A stretch of 64,000 nucleotides of DNA from Rhynochetos jubatus. Lineage: Eukaryota > Chordata > Aves > Eurypygiformes > Rhynochetidae. Both the position numbers and the translations under genes were made by a program. A model generated the notes under the pieces. The model did no database searches. It was given only the letters and a program-made list of their open reading frames with translations, and was not told the DNA's origin. The stretch is taken from contig CM050690.1 of assembly GCA_027574665.1 (NCBI GenBank), forward strand, positions 42,089,665-42,153,664. The letters run 5' to 3'. Positions within the stretch are counted from its first letter, which is position 1, and every line of letters starts with the position of its first letter. Of this stretch, positions 22,301 to 37,055 are shown one piece after another.

Positions 22301-25300
22301 AATAACTTCTGAACATGTTTTCCATATTCTCTCGTGTTTCTTATTCTGGGATGAGATCAGTGAGCTTAAGTGTGGCTGAAAGATGAAATCGCCCTGCAGT
22401 AGCTTCTGCAAAGCAAAGTGCAGAAAATTTAGTCTATATCTGTAGTTCAAGAGTTCACCTTCAGCAGGGAAACTTATGTAAGTGATTGGAGTCTTTATTA
22501 CTTTCACCAAACACAGTCTAGTGCCTAGAGAGAGATCTGCAGTTTCAAAATGATGCAATAGAGGTGACAAATGACTGCCTACAGAGAAATGAGCAAGATC
22601 TGGAAGAGTGTTGCAGATAGGCATAAAATGAAAATAAGTAGCACTTGTCTGAGAGTTTGAAATAGCTGCAAAATAATACACATCACCATTGACTCTTCAA
22701 GATATGTGTAAGATTTCAGAGAAATATTTCAGATAAACTGTTGACTGACAAAGGCGTAACATTGGGTACAGCTTCCAGAAAGTAGAAAAAACGGTGTTTG
22801 GTTTGTTTGTTTGTTTGTTTGTTTTCCTCCTAAATTTACAGAGTGATACATATAATGAGACAGGAGTAATAAATTTTACTTGTAAGTGAGTGTTGGTGAA
22901 ATCTGACTTTTTTAGCAGCCTAAAATAAAGGAACGAAGGTATGTTGTAGACCTAGGGACAAACTTGATATTAAAGTTGGCTTTGTATTGTGAGCATATAC
23001 AGTGAAGATATTGTTTTGATTGGCACTCTGCAATGGAAGCTGTGCAACACAAACCCCTGAACGTTAATACAGGAAATTGTCTAACATACTTTCATATGGT
23101 GATTGGACCCAAAATGGCAGTTGATGAGTCTGGGGTTGGAGTTGGGGGAAGGATGGGGGTTGTATCTCTGCACACAGAGACTGAGTTTACAGGAATTAAG
23201 GTGTCCATCACCAACAGCTCTATCCACCTGCAAATACCAGTGTTCAGGAAATTCCTTCACCTCTGCCCCCACTCTGAAGAGCTGTTTATCAGGAGGGCTA
23301 ACATTATGTACTTTGTTTTTATTGTAAAGGTCTTTTGGGCAACGTCCCGAGTTACTGAAGTAAATAGGAGTTTGCGACTGATTTAAAAGTCAGCAATGAA
23401 AAGGCTACAATCTGAACACACCTGATGTAAAATGAACCCAAAACGACCTAGCTGATTCTGTTGATTTATATTATCCTCTGTCCTGCCCTTTCAGATCAAA
23501 TCATCTTCAAGGGTGAAAATAGTGTTTGTCTAACACATTTTGTCCATTATACATCACTATGAAATTGAAGGCACAAGAGGCCAGATCATTGTTTGGAGTA
23601 AACTGTCATCGCTACAACAAATTATACCATTCAGGATGTGGCCATTGATGTCCAAGAAGCTATAGTGATTTATATTTAGTGAGAATCCAGTCCTCTGTGC
23701 TTGAAGAAACGGAATCTGTATTTTTCTCTTGAAAAGGGTTTTCATTGTTTGTTTGAAAAAAAAATCTTCCAATGTTACAAAATGAAAGAACTGCTGGATT
23801 ATACTTACTGTCATGCGGCATTTTGTTCCAGGCCTTGAAAAGGTAAAAAATACTGGCAGATTAATTTTTTCTTAAGTTTGAGTTATTCCATTTATAGCCA
23901 CATCGCCTCTGGTCTGAAGAAAATAATTAATCTACTGAGTAACAGTGATCAATATAGTTTCACAAATTAATATAATTTGTAGAAAATTACTGTAGCAAGC
24001 TGATACATTATTGCTTTGTAAATTATCTTTAAAGAGTAATTACTAATGTATTTGCAAAGCAGGTGCAAAGCTCAGTGCAAGGAAAGCCACCTAGCTATAT
24101 ATAGAGAAGACACAGCTAATGAATAGGTACTGTCTCCAGGGTCAATGCTTTTGTCAAAACCCACTGAAATTAATAGCAGTCTTCCTCTTGACTTTGCTGG
24201 ACTGTAAACCGGGTTCATCATGACTGACAGAAGTTACTAATATGCAACCACAAATGGCTTGCTCTAAGAAACAGAATGTTACTACATTTCCCCAACCCCC
24301 TCCCCCACCAAACTTTATGAGTTAGCTTAATAACTTTGATGAAAATCACTCAACTTTTATGGGTTAAATGAGTGAAGATCTTCTGGTGATAAGCAGACTT
24401 TGTGTTATTTGTGTGAAGCCAATAGCTTTGGACATGTTTTCAGTTGCTGAGTTAGAATTTGGTGCTGGTGCATTGGAAATCATGTTAATAATAACTTAAT
24501 GACTAATGGATAATATTAATGACATAACAATGACAGTCTGTCCTTTAAGACTATCCTTTGCCACTGTACAGTGCTAACTTTTTACTTACTGGAAGAAATA
24601 TCTTCAGATCCATTTTGAAATTGAAGTTCGTATTTGTTATTTATGAATATCACAGTTCTAGTGACACTTTTTTCAACAAGATGACGGAGTCCTTGATCAA
24701 CACTTGTCTGAACAACTCTATTATACACATTTAATATGTCTCGGTACTTTCAGTCAAATAGGATAGTTCCCCTCATTTCAAGATACAGACTGTTTTATGG
24801 TGCTGTTACTGAGACATTTGTTCTGAAAATGGGGCAGTGTTTCATTCCAGTTGTGACTCAGGTTGATGATATATGTTAAGAATTGATGTTAAAGAGCACT
24901 AAGTCCCATAACTCTAACTAAAGCCCTTGGGAATTTTATTGCTGAGCAATCCTGAAAAATCTCACTAATACTTGGCAGAATCAAGGTCACAGAAGGGATC
25001 TAAACCCTTGATGTATCTGATAATCTGTAGTGGATCTTACTATTATCCCCTGCTCTACATTATGAACTATCTTATTAGCCTCAAAAAAAAAAAAAATTAT
25101 TTTATAAAAACATATTAGCCACTGCAAAATAGTAGAAACTCTATACATAAAATCTAACAAGACTGGAATATAGTTTTAAATCCTCTACATACTTACTCAA
25201 TTTCTTATTGTTGTCTAGATGGTTTTAGGGAACTACTTTGGTTGTTTTTCAAAAGAAAATCTCCCTGAGCAAACCAGAAAGTAAAGCTGACTCACCTTCT

Positions 25301-28300
25301 GTTCTGTGGGCTGTTAATAAAAGACAGTATGATAAAATATTTTTGATGGTGAAACTGTCACCAGTTTCTCAGAAACCCTTAACTGAATTATTTTTAAATA
25401 GGACAGGATACATTACAGATAGACCCTGGGGGGGTGGGGGTGGGGTGTCTCAAAAAAACCCAACTATGAAATCTGATACCACTACTAATGGTCAAAACTG
25501 TATATGTGCATTTTAGGCAAGGATCATGGACTACTTCTTAATGCCGTGAGCACTAATGGCTCCAATATGCTGAAAGATTTACTGGATGTCACAGATATCC
25601 TTTAAAACTTCAGAATATTGTCTAGTGGCTAAGAGGCTCTGTAGTAACTTCTGAAGAAAATGACTGAGCAAAGAACTCAAGAGGATCAAAGAAGCACGTA
25701 GGGCAAAAACGTGTCTAATGAGTGCAGACATATATAACCTAGATAATTAGCTATTTTTCTGGATGAAATATTCTGTATCTTTTTATTCTTGGGATTGGTG
25801 TGAGGTTGGCCAGCCTAGTCATCCTCATTTTTTCTTTTGCATACTATTTCAACATCAGCACACTTTCAGCCTGCTGAAGTTGCAACCAAAACTGATCCCT
25901 GACAGAATTTACAGTCTTTTTTTTTTTTTTTTATAGCAATACCCATTTATTGTTGAATCTTGTAAAATTCTTACAACCAACAATACCCTGTTTCAATGAA
26001 TTGAGCTACTGACATGCATTTCCTTCAAAATTTCAGTGTATATAAAGAACATTTCTTATTTATCTAGATATAGGTTTGAATGCAGGTACAACAGCGACCT
26101 AATCTCTAAACAAGAGATTGTCAGATGCAAGAAATGTAAATCATCCTGCCCAAGAATCTAGTAATCTAAGAAGACATTTCTACTATGAAAAGAGAAGAAT
26201 AAAATTCCTCTCCAATGTTGCAGTTTCTTTACACATTCTGGGGCTTTTTGAATGCATTGCATCATTTCTGAGGAACTATGCCTTTCATTTTCCAGATTAA
26301 AGTTCCTCTCTCAATTCACAGTTTAATCTATGCTGCTTCGTCCCATAAGACTGCAAGGGCATCAGTCATGTTTCATATTGTGTTTAAGGCAGGGTGTTGG
26401 TGGCACTGGGCTTACTGATAAATTGATCAATTAATTTTTATTATTATCACATTTAGAAGCCTTGCCTAGGAAGCAATGGCATCCAGTACTGTAAAAAGCA
26501 CAGAACAAAACCAAAACTGCATAAGATACGTAACAGTAGATGTACAGAAACAGAAACATTACTTACACAGGCCAATACTTGTCATGCTAAAAGGGCATAG
26601 CTTCAGCAGAATAGCAGGCTATTACTGTTTTTTTTAGTGGACATTACAGCTTGTAAAATTTGAAGAAAATCAATGAAAATATTATGTGTGGGTATAGGTG
26701 ATACTGCCAAGTCTGAATGACAGCCTAAAGAAAAGCAGAATGCATTCAAAAAAAAGGAAAATTATGTCTGACCCTGTGGGCAGAAAAAAAATACGTGACA
26801 TGGTCATTCCCAATAGTGAATGAAAGACGGTCAGTAGGGAGGGAAATAGGCAGAGAAGGCTCTTTCAAGGGAATATATTTGCTTTTGTTTGATAGGGTAG
26901 AGAAATCAATACAAAGGTTGAAAAAATGTTGACATGAAATTAGCAGAGACCATGTGTCATTTGAATTTTACTCTAATCTGAAGACTTCATATATTCATAT
27001 TTAAGAGAAAAATCTCTGTAACTGTCACCCTGTGAAATGGTGAATTGTAACGTAGGGGTTGCAAACAATATAGAATGTGTACACGTGCGATGTAACAGCG
27101 TTTGGTTCTTAACCTGCATTATTATTCATTGTTGTCCCCAGAATAAGTGGTAGTAACTACTGAGTCAATTTAAACATATATATTTCATTATTTCCTACAG
27201 ATGGAAAAAAAAGAGTATTTATAAGGAAGTGTACCACTGGGAATAATATGTCAGAGAAAAACTAGTATTCAGTTTAAAAATACTTGAATGTTTGAGAACA
27301 TATATCAGATTTAGTGATGTGACTCCAATATTTAAAAAGCCGTTCAGTAATGTAAAAGCTGCATTAGAGTTTAAGCAAGACGCAAGTCTATCACTCACCA
27401 TCTCCAGGACACATATTTGCATATAATGAATTTGCAAGAAAGGGAGAACTTTTAGCTGAGTTTGAGGAGAGCTGAGTATTTTTCTCCTACACAACAAACT
27501 GTTACGGTGCTCCAGTATAAAGCCATGCATGGATGATGTATTTCAGCACTGTTTGTCATTTGTACAAAAATAAATCAAACGTCGCTTAAAAAAACCCTAT
27601 CAGTTCTTGCCCCATCTCTGTTTGTACCTCAGAATGGCTATTCTCTTTAGGAATGACAAACTTGTCAAAGAGGCTGTAAATTAATCTTGATGTCAAACCT
27701 TTAAATGAATCAATTTCTTTTAAAACTAAATGTAACAATTTTTTTATATATGCAATTGTTATGACAAGATATGACACAGAAAAAAAAATGAAACTTTTCA
27801 GAAAAAAAAAAAAGTGACATGTCCTGGAGGTGTGCTCACCAAGACATTTCCAAAGGATTGAGTTATCTTGGACTTCTGTGGCCACTGTAAATGCAGTGAT
27901 GTCATTTTGGCGGCAGCAGTCCATACAATAGACCCCTCACATGCAGGAATAAGGTTACACATTTAGATTGTTAGCTCAGTAAATGTGAAGACTGAGTGAC
28001 TGGGTGGATTTGATAATCCTTTTTCAAAATGTATCACTGAACACATTATTTTTATGTCTGCCTTTCTAAATAAATGTGTTCAGAAAAAGTGAAACTAAAG
28101 AAATGTAAGCTATACGTGTGTTTTTTACTGTTACTGGATAGAAAAAAAGAGGATTGATATTTTGTATCATCTTTCAGAAAAGATGTTTATTGAAAGAACA
28201 GGAATTTAAAGGTGCTGTCAGAAACAGTTTAAGCAATGTGATAGAGAATAAGGCCTGTTACCCACCTGTCCAAAACCAGGCCATTGGCTATCTATCTGGA

Positions 28301-29504
28301 GACTGGACGGAGGGGAGGAAAGGGAAAGAAGACCAATGTATGGATGTCTTTCTCCACCACTTCATGGAAACCTCTTCCTTGGGATGTCCTGGAAATAAGA
28401 TTGCTGAAGTGGTACAGGTTTCATTCAGAGCACCTCTGCATCATTGCCCTGATCTCTTGAAACAGCAATGAACTCTCATAGCTATATTCCAGCATTAGTC
28501 TGGAAGCTCAGCTGGTACTAAAAGGCAATTGTAGCTGTGTATCAGTGATCAGCAATTTCTGCCAAGAAGGCTGTGACAACTGAGATCTGCTAACATGTTT
28601 GAATTTTGGACTGTCTGTATTATAGGTCAAAAAGAAAGACAATTTTCCATTTGAAAGAATCCAAGTCTTTTGGTTTTGTGTGTTTTGCTAAGATTAACTG
28701 TTTCTTCAGACTGTTTTTTACTTTTAAGGTTTGAATGGAAGGAGAATGATACACTATATATAAGAGAAGAGAAATGCTAAGGCTTAACATGATGGTCAAT
28801 ATAGAGCAGACACGAGGGCTAGAATCTATAATATCTAGCTCTGGATGACGACATCTGAACTAGTCACTCTAGGCTCATTTTACAATCAATAGAAAGAAAC
28901 AGGTACTTTCAGAATGCAATGTATCTAATTCTAAAATAAATGTCTAAAACAGAGCAGATGAATCATGTTTTAACAATACCTATTTCACACCATTTCCTGC
29001 AATGAGAGCCACACAGCTGATTTGGGTGTAGAAGGTTGAAGTTAGCTGACATGAACTGAACCTTAAGTTTCTGACAAATAGTTTTGTTCAACAAATCTTA
29101 TAGAAATTTATTTACACTGTACATTTGACATCCTTTTGCATGTGTAAAAATTTTTGAATTTCAGTTAGACACTACAATGATCATACAAAGTGATTCTCTA
29201 AGACATTTGAAGTGTATTTTCCTCTATTAAAAAATGTCTTTACCTTTAGAGGTAATACCTTTCTCTCCAGTAAATGCAATTATTCATGAGGATCAATTAA
29301 TATTTTACTTTTAGTAAAACCAATGCTACAGTTTTGATATGCCCTAGGAGGCTGCAAACCTTGTAGTATTAGCATTTTCAGAAAAGGTAATATATTCGGT
29401 CCTTTTATTAACAGGCAGTGTGGTGGTACATGTAAGATTTGCATCGTAACTGCAATGTGATTGTTCGGGATATTGTTGGCAATACAAGGATTAAATAAGG
29501 TTGA
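19311..29504. other. Intergenic block with no gene seen
   Basis: Mostly AT-rich unique-looking DNA. Contents noted: possible CR1 5' remnant to about 19900; a tandem 16-mer at 20437-20468; a (GTTT)n run at about 22803-22824; a motif cluster at 23962-24050; a C-rich tract at 24288-24308; a G-rich tract at 25428-25445; a T-run at about 25917-25933. No open frame looks coding. Confidence 0.5.
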
Positions 29505-30197
29505 CAACCTAGCTGGAAAGTGGCTTGGCAGAAAAGGACCCGGGAGTCCTGCTGGACAAGTTGATGAGCCAGAAACATGGCCTTGACACAAAGAAGGCTA
29601 ATGAGATGCTAGGATGTGCCAAAGTATTACCAACAGGTTGAGGGAGGTGATTCTTCCCCTTTCCTCAGCACTGGCGAGGCCACACCCAGGTGTGAATACT
29701 GTGTCCAGTTCTGGGCTCCTCAACACAATGCAGACATGGACATTCTGGGAAGAATTCAATGAAGGTCCATGAAGATGTTGAAGGAACTGGAGTATTTTCC
29801 CTTTAAGAAAAGGCTGTGAGAGCTGGGACTGTTCAGCCTCAAGAAGACAAGGCTCAGAGGGACCTTACCAGTGTACATACATACACTTGAAAGGGAAAAG
29901 AGGTTATGGAAAGACAGAGCTGGGCTCTTTTCAGTGGTGCCCAGTGACAGGATAAGAGGCAATGGGCACAAACTGGAACACAGGAGATTCCCTTTGAACT
30001 TCACTTTGTTACAATGAGTGTGACTGATTACTAGACCAGATTGCCCAAAGAGGTTGTGAAGTCTCCATCCTTGGACATATTCAAAAACCGTCTGGATATG
30101 TTCCTGGCCAATAGGATCCAGATGACCCTACATGAGCAGAAGATTTGGACCAGAAGACCTCAGAGGTCCCTTCCAACATTAGTAATTCTGAAATTTT
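29505..30197 (+). mobile_element. CR1 LINE 3' fragment
   Basis: 5'-truncated CR1 in plus orientation. It starts in the end of the RT open frame (GGACCCGGGAGTCCTG region) and ends with the 3' UTR motif GGTCCCTTCCAACATTAG and a degraded terminal octamer (ATTCTGAAATTTTGTGA). Frames are broken throughout. Confidence 0.8.
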
Positions 30198-33100
30198 GTG
30201 ACATGCACTTTACAAGGTCCTTAAAAGTATTCTTTGAAGAATACAGTGATAAAGAATAGCAATAGATGACAATCTTTTGAATTTATTTTTTCTCTACAAG
30301 GTCATTTATTGCTATGATAATGGCTGTTAAGATTCACAATTTTATCTTAAAAAGCCAGACTTTAAAACATTAAATATGTAGAAAGAAATGGTCCTAAGTG
30401 ATATATATGCCTGCAGTTTGTACTGTCTTGTTTTAGATATAGGGAACAGTATAAAGCCAGAAAGTACACTGGTATTTCAACTCACGAATTCCAAAATAGA
30501 TTAGTAAGTTTAGAGGATTTTTGAAGCTTTCCAAAGTGTTACTAAGTAGCTGACACTGGTGATAATTTGTGATAGCCTAAACTATCAGTTTTAAGGCCCA
30601 GAAAGGTTCTCTGTCTTGAATGCTGGAGGATGACAAAAGTGGTACAAGAGTTTTGAAAGAGCAGGCAGGTGTCAGATTTGTAGGATGAGACTTCAGTGTT
30701 ACTGTTGTTCAGTTAGTACACTGGGGGCTACTCTCTTCTGTGTGGGTCCCTCTGCAGGGGACAAACCATGTCTTTACCTGGGAATGGGCCAACTGCAAGA
30801 GGCTTCCTTACTGGGGAGGAGACCCAGTTTTCTATAAGGAATTCCTGTATTGTTGTAAAAATATTAATCAAAGTAGAGTTACTTTACTTAAACAAGATAA
30901 GAAAATTTCTAGTAATGAAGAAATTCCTCTGAATATTTCTCAGTTGTATTCAAAGTCACCTGAAACATATTAAAAATTAGGAATGTTTGAGTTAAAAGAA
31001 AAAGGAGTGACTGCTTTGGTCTTTTCCCCCTGCTTTTGACGTAAGCCAAAACTTTCATCATCTTCTACTCTTAATATAAAAGTAATGCCTAGGAAAAAGC
31101 AGTGTCTTTCATTGGACTTACATCATTAAAGTATTCCTCAGACTGTTCTTTTCAGTATGTTGAAGTTCCTTTGTGCAACAATGATATGACAAATTCGTAT
31201 TTTACATGACAGTGAAATTCTGGGAAAGTCATTTCTGTTTCATACAAGATGAAGTAAGATTAGGTAGTATGTCCCTGATGAAATTATTTGCATCTTAAGA
31301 AATAGTTCCAGAAAGGATTGTTTTTAACAATGCAATTCATTATCATTGTGCAAAATCCACTTAGTTCTCAATAATTCTCAGGAATTATGACTATGCATCT
31401 TAAAAAAAATGAAATATGTATCATTATCTGATTTTCACCTAACCATGTTGTAATAGTGGAAAAATTAAAATAAATTACTAGAAGATAAACAATAGGCTGA
31501 ATATTTATATTCTTTAATATAGGGGCAGTGATTGAGGTACAAATTTTTTAAAAAATTGCTGTTAGGGTAGCAAGATCCTATACCAACATTTAAAATGTGT
31601 TAAAAGTGTAGAGGGGTAATAGGTATTTTATTAAATCATAATCATAAAGTCAACATTGAGAGATTAATGGTGGTGCAGCATGAGACCCCTAAGGCAAATC
31701 TGAGTGAGAGGCTGAACTAGTTCTCTGCAGGTCCTAGCATGAGCAAGAAGAGAAAAATAGCTCTTCCTATTCAGTCCTTCATATAATGTCCTGCTTTGTC
31801 TTCCTCAACAAACATGGTGCTCAAGGCCTGTGTAGCTGGAAAACAAATCTGAATAATAAATTAATGTATGCAGACCCTCTTTCACAAACAGATTTTGATG
31901 CAAACATGCAGGAAACTGAGCAAGCAGAAAGCTAAGTCATATCTATTTTCAGATCAAAGGGTAAGCAAAAACTCAGGCATGTTGGATATTACAAGGGTGT
32001 CAGCTTAACAGCTGTCAGCAGCACTGGCTTCCCTGCATTCAGCTTTCCCATTCATTATGCATGTGATAACTTCTCCTTGGCACTCCCATCTCCCAAAGAT
32101 GAGACCTGAAAAAGAGGGAATTTATTTAAAGAAACCACTGGAATTCATGAACATTGAAATACCCCACTATTAAGCTGCAGAGGACAAGAAGACAAGAGGT
32201 AAAGTAAGTTGTGTGCTTATTTCCACCTAACAGGAGCCGAATAAATTTTAGAACTAAGGCTTTTCCCTGTGCTAAAGTAAGACAAGAAAAAAGAAATTAG
32301 TTTTTTCTCTAACATCTATAGATTTTGTATAAATTGATCTAGACTAATGCTAAACAGCAGCAGAATCCAATGCAAGCTAAAACTGCTGGTAAATACACAT
32401 ATCTTGCTTTAAAGCTTTTAGAACATATTTGATTTGGATAAAAGTTACTCAAGCTTTGAAAAATTGTTTTAAGTTCTGTCTCATTTTCCATCATGAAATA
32501 TTTCTAAAAGTGTTTTAAAATTCAAAGTACTGATTGCCATGCTACATTATTTGTATTCCTGCATTTTGTGTAAATGCCACAGTAGGTCTTAAACTCCTGA
32601 ACACTGGCAGAAATTATATGTATTCATTGTAGATATTAAACATTTAGAGGGTTTTTTTGGGTCATGTGATGGCTGGAGTAGGAGATTGGAATTCTTACAG
32701 GTATTAAGACAGATATGGGCAGGCATTGACACCAGTCATGAGTTTATCTCATGGAAAAGGTTTATTGCAGAACACCAAAAAGGAAACATGTGAAATAGAC
32801 TTTTTCATTAAAAAGTAAATTAAGCAGTGCAAATTTTTTATTCTTATGAAAGGGCATTTAAAACAAAGTTCTCTGTTTCATGCCCTACGATAAGATCTGA
32901 CTTCTTTTCCATAAAAGAGGTCTCTGTAGTAATCATCATCAACAATGAGGTCATCTCAGTGGTGGAAAATGAGCACTGTTTTCCAAGTGCTAGAACTGAG
33001 CCTGGTTAAACTATGACTACTGGTTGCTTGTTATATGGGTCTTCTTTAATTTCAATTTATAAATTACAGTACTCTTTTCTCTGAACAACACTGAAGGTCT

Positions 33101-34479
33101 GACTTCTAGAGATATTGAGCATTATAATCTCAAACTTTTTTACAATTAGCAGCTTGGTATTGTGCTGTCTTTCCAAAGCAACATTTAAATTAATCTGTAA
33201 TGTGTAACACAATATATTACAAAGAAAGGAAATGTGTATATTTTAGACAAGAATCAAAACAATAGATGAAACCTACCATTAAGTAAAACCAGTAAGATTC
33301 TGCTCCTCTGTGAAATGTGACTACTTGGGACTATTTTTACAATGTATTCAAAGCTCATATGCCAGCTTTAGAAGTCAAATATGTGAATAGCGTGATCAAC
33401 TTTCCAATATACTCATCACTCAAAGAAGCAAGAAAAATGAAGAGAAGAACAATTCCATTGTTGTTTCCGGTGTAACAATGACACCAGAAAAGAAACACTA
33501 CTACTACTAATGATAATGATAATGATAATAATACCACCACCACCATGAATAAAACTGATGTATAAAGTTTAACTTTCAGTTGAGGTTTGATTTGAATACT
33601 CTTCATCAAGAAAACTGAGTACTTGCAAAGGATTACTATGACTATATTATCTTCTAATCTTACCAAGTGGGATTTGTGCTTGAGCCCAAGAATACTTCAA
33701 GATCATGAGTTCAGTGGGGAACAGAATGATGAACTCTACTTGTTCTACTCAAGAACATCATCCCTCTTAGAAGCAAGCAAATAGATTTCTTGTCAAAAAT
33801 TCCAAAAGGAAAAGTACATTTAATTTCTTAGGGGATCTGCTGTGAAACAGAAAGACAAAAGTCAGATTTTTAATGGCCTGAAACAAAATGACATCAGAAT
33901 AAACCAAGACTGACACATTTATGCAGATCAGCAGTTCTTACATGACAATAATTCCGTACATTTCTTGCATCAACAAAGAATACTTTTGTGACTGTGAACA
34001 TGGAGAGTCAGAACCAAAAGTCTCTCAGTATTTTTTAAACAAATATAAACGTAACTGAAATACATTTTCCAAATCAGATAGGAAAAAAGTGCTTTTTACA
34101 ATTATAATATAATTGAAGTTAAAAGTTATAGATACTATGAAATACTGTGTGGACTTTATTCTTTTTCTAGTAAAGACACTTATAAAATTGAAACAATGTC
34201 TTTGTATGCCTGAATTCATTTAGTTGAATTAATTGTTGAAGTAGTATTTTGCCAAAACGGCTTTAGTTGTGTTATCAATGAATATATCCTAATTTGTTCT
34301 TATGTTTCAGCAACTTCCTACTCAAACACCCCCTGCTTCTAAAACTACATCAACCCAATGAGGATAACTTAGAGAAAATGGAGTACAGAATTGTGTCAAA
34401 CTGTTGAAATTCTAGCCTGAATTTGTGTTTAGGTTTCAACATAAATAAATACTTAGTTTAAAATGAAAATAATCTTCCT
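30198..34479. other. Intergenic block with no gene seen
   Basis: AT-rich unique-looking sequence with a mixed trinucleotide cluster at 33497-33545. No mobile element or coding region recognised. Confidence 0.5.
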
Positions 34480-36133
34480 GTTCAGAGGAAAAGTAGTGAC
34501 AATGACATGGAGAATGCTGAGGTACTCATAAATCTTTTTCACTCAGTTTTCATTGGCAACCACTCTTCTTACATCTCCAAGGCCCTGAACCTCAAAACAG
34601 GGACTGCGGGAAGAAAGTCTCATCCGTTGTAAGAGAAGATCAGGTTCAGAAAACCTGAGGAACCTGAACAAGTCCCTGGTACCTTACAAGATGCAGCCCC
34701 GGATATTGTGGAACCTGCCAGATGTGCATGCTAAGCCACTCTCCATCATATTTGAAAACTCATGGCAGTCAGGCTAAGTCCCTAGTGACTGGAGAAAAGG
34801 GAAACATCACACCCACTTTTAAAAAGGGTAAGAAGGAGGACCCTAGGAACTACTGAGCAGGCAGTATCATCTCTGTGCTTAGTGAGAACATGGAACAGGT
34901 CCTTCTGGAAGTTATGTTGAAACATACTGAAGATGGGGAGGTGATCAGAGATAGCCAACGTGGCTTCACAAAAGGCACATCATGCCTGGTTCATCCTGTG
35001 GCCATCTACAATGAAGTGACTGCATCAGTGGACCATGGAATAGTGACTGATATCATCTACCTGGACTTCTGTAAGACCATGGATATGGTCGTGGACTGCT
35101 ACATGGAGTAGGATTTGGCTGGATGGCGGCATTCAAAAAGTACAATCAACAGTTCCAGTTCCAAATGGAAACCAGTGATGAGTGGTGTTCCTCAAGAGTC
35201 CATACTGAGACTAAAACTATTTAACATCTTCATTAAGGACATAGATAGTGGGATTGAGTGTACCCTCAATAATTCTGCAGATGACACTTTGCCAAATGTG
35301 GCAGTTGATATGCTTGGGGGAGGGATGACATCCAGAAGGTCTTTGACAGACTTGAGAAGCAACAACATGAGAAACTTAAGAAGTTCAACAAGGCCAAGTG
35401 CAAGGTCTTTCACCTAGTTCAGATAATCTCCAATATCAGTACAGACTGGGTGATGAATTGCTTAAGAGCAGCCCTGCAGAGAGGACTTGGGGATAGTGAC
35501 AGTTGAAAAACCAGACATGAGCCAGTAATATGCACTGGTAGCCTAGAAAGCCAGTTGAATCCTGGACTGCATCAAAAGAAGTGTGGCTAGCAGGTCAAGG
35601 GAGGTGATCCTCTGCTCATGTGAAAAACCACCTGGAATACGGCAAACAGTTCTGGCATCCCCAATGTAAGAAAGACATGAAGCTGTTAAAGAGGGTCCAG
35701 AGGAGGGCCAGAAAAATCATCAGAGGGCTGGAACAGCTCTCCTGTGAAAAAAGACTAGGAGAGTTGGAGAACAAAGTCTGAGAGAGCTCAGCCTGGAAAA
35801 CAGAAGGATCTAGGGAGAGCTTAGGGGCTTATAAGGAAGATGGAGAGAGAATTTTTACTGGGGCCCATAGTGACAGGACAAGGGGCAACAGATTTAACCT
35901 GAAAGAGGCTAAGTTCATACTGGACATAAGGCAGAAAGTATTTACAATGCAGGTAATGAGACACTGGAAGAAGTTGCCTAGAGATGTGGATGCTCCTTCA
36001 GTGGAAGTGTTTAAGGACAGGCTGGATGGGGCTTTCAGCAACCTAGTGAAAGCTGTCCCTGCCCATGGCAGGGGGGTTGGAACTACATGATCTTTAAAGG
36101 TCCCTTCCAACCCAAACCATTCTGTGATTCTTA
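34480..36133 (+). mobile_element. CR1 LINE, about 1.65 kb with RT domain remnants
   Basis: Plus-strand CR1 covering part of ORF2 and the 3' UTR. Recognisable stretches include SVFIGN near 34540, RDSQRGFTKGTSCLVH and IYLDFCKTMDMV (about 34944-35090), and an ADDT metal-binding motif near 35278. The 3' UTR ends in CCCTTCCAACCCAAACCATT and a degraded octamer at 36117-36133. In-frame stops make it inactive. The 3' UTR is closely similar to that of the copy ending at 51330. Confidence 0.88.
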
Positions 36134-37055
36134 GCATTTGTAACACTTTCTGACACTTTAGTGCAAACACCTCTACATTTCATAGAGATATAATGCATTC
36201 ATAGATAAGCATAAATAATAGAATTTTCAAGTTTCTTATTATTTTATATCTTATGAATTGTTATTTTAAAAATGTCTATTTTAAAACCACTGTAATTATG
36301 TGGTCCACCTTACGTAGTTACAGTAGATAGTACTTTCTCTATGAGCAAGCACCCTGCAGAGACAAGTGAGGGATCATTAATTAGCTTGTGTTTGTCTTGG
36401 TGGTTACTAAACAATTTGTTTATTGATCATGAATTAACATTAACTTAGTAGTGAGCTATATATACTTAGGTATTTTTTTCCTTTCACTATCTGTATTGTT
36501 TTACCCCTTAAAATTATCTGCATGCACTTCCACAGTATCTTTGACCCAAAATATTCTTCTACTGTCCTATTTCTGCTGCAAAAAAGAAGATGGATTATTT
36601 ACATCACATACATAGCAGTCAACAAGTTCTTTTCATTTAGAAAAAGCTTTTAACACACTAAAAGAAAATGAAAATCCATATCATGTGATTTTGATGTGAT
36701 CTCAAGGGAGTAATCCTTGCTGTTAAAAATAACAAGTATTAAAAATCCAACAGACAACCATGCATACCTAGAGCGAGAAGGGAGGCCTGACATTTCAGTA
36801 CCTTATAGATGGCAGGTTTTCGATTTGACTGTTACACGTAAAGAAATTTTTCTTCCAAACTGAACCTCCTATTTTTATTTAATTCTTCTAAATCCTATTG
36901 GGCTCCTAGAAGATCTTGAAAGCCATGACCTGAGCACATCATTCTGATTATGTAATCACTTGGCAATTTTTCAGAGTAAAAAAGTCAGCTGCTTTCACAG
37001 ACTAGCACATACCTTTGCGCTATTTGCTCTGGCACTGTCATGGTTTTCTGGAACA
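36134..37055. other. Spacer between CR1 copies, nothing recognised
   Basis: AT-rich sequence without a recognisable gene or repeat. Confidence 0.5.
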
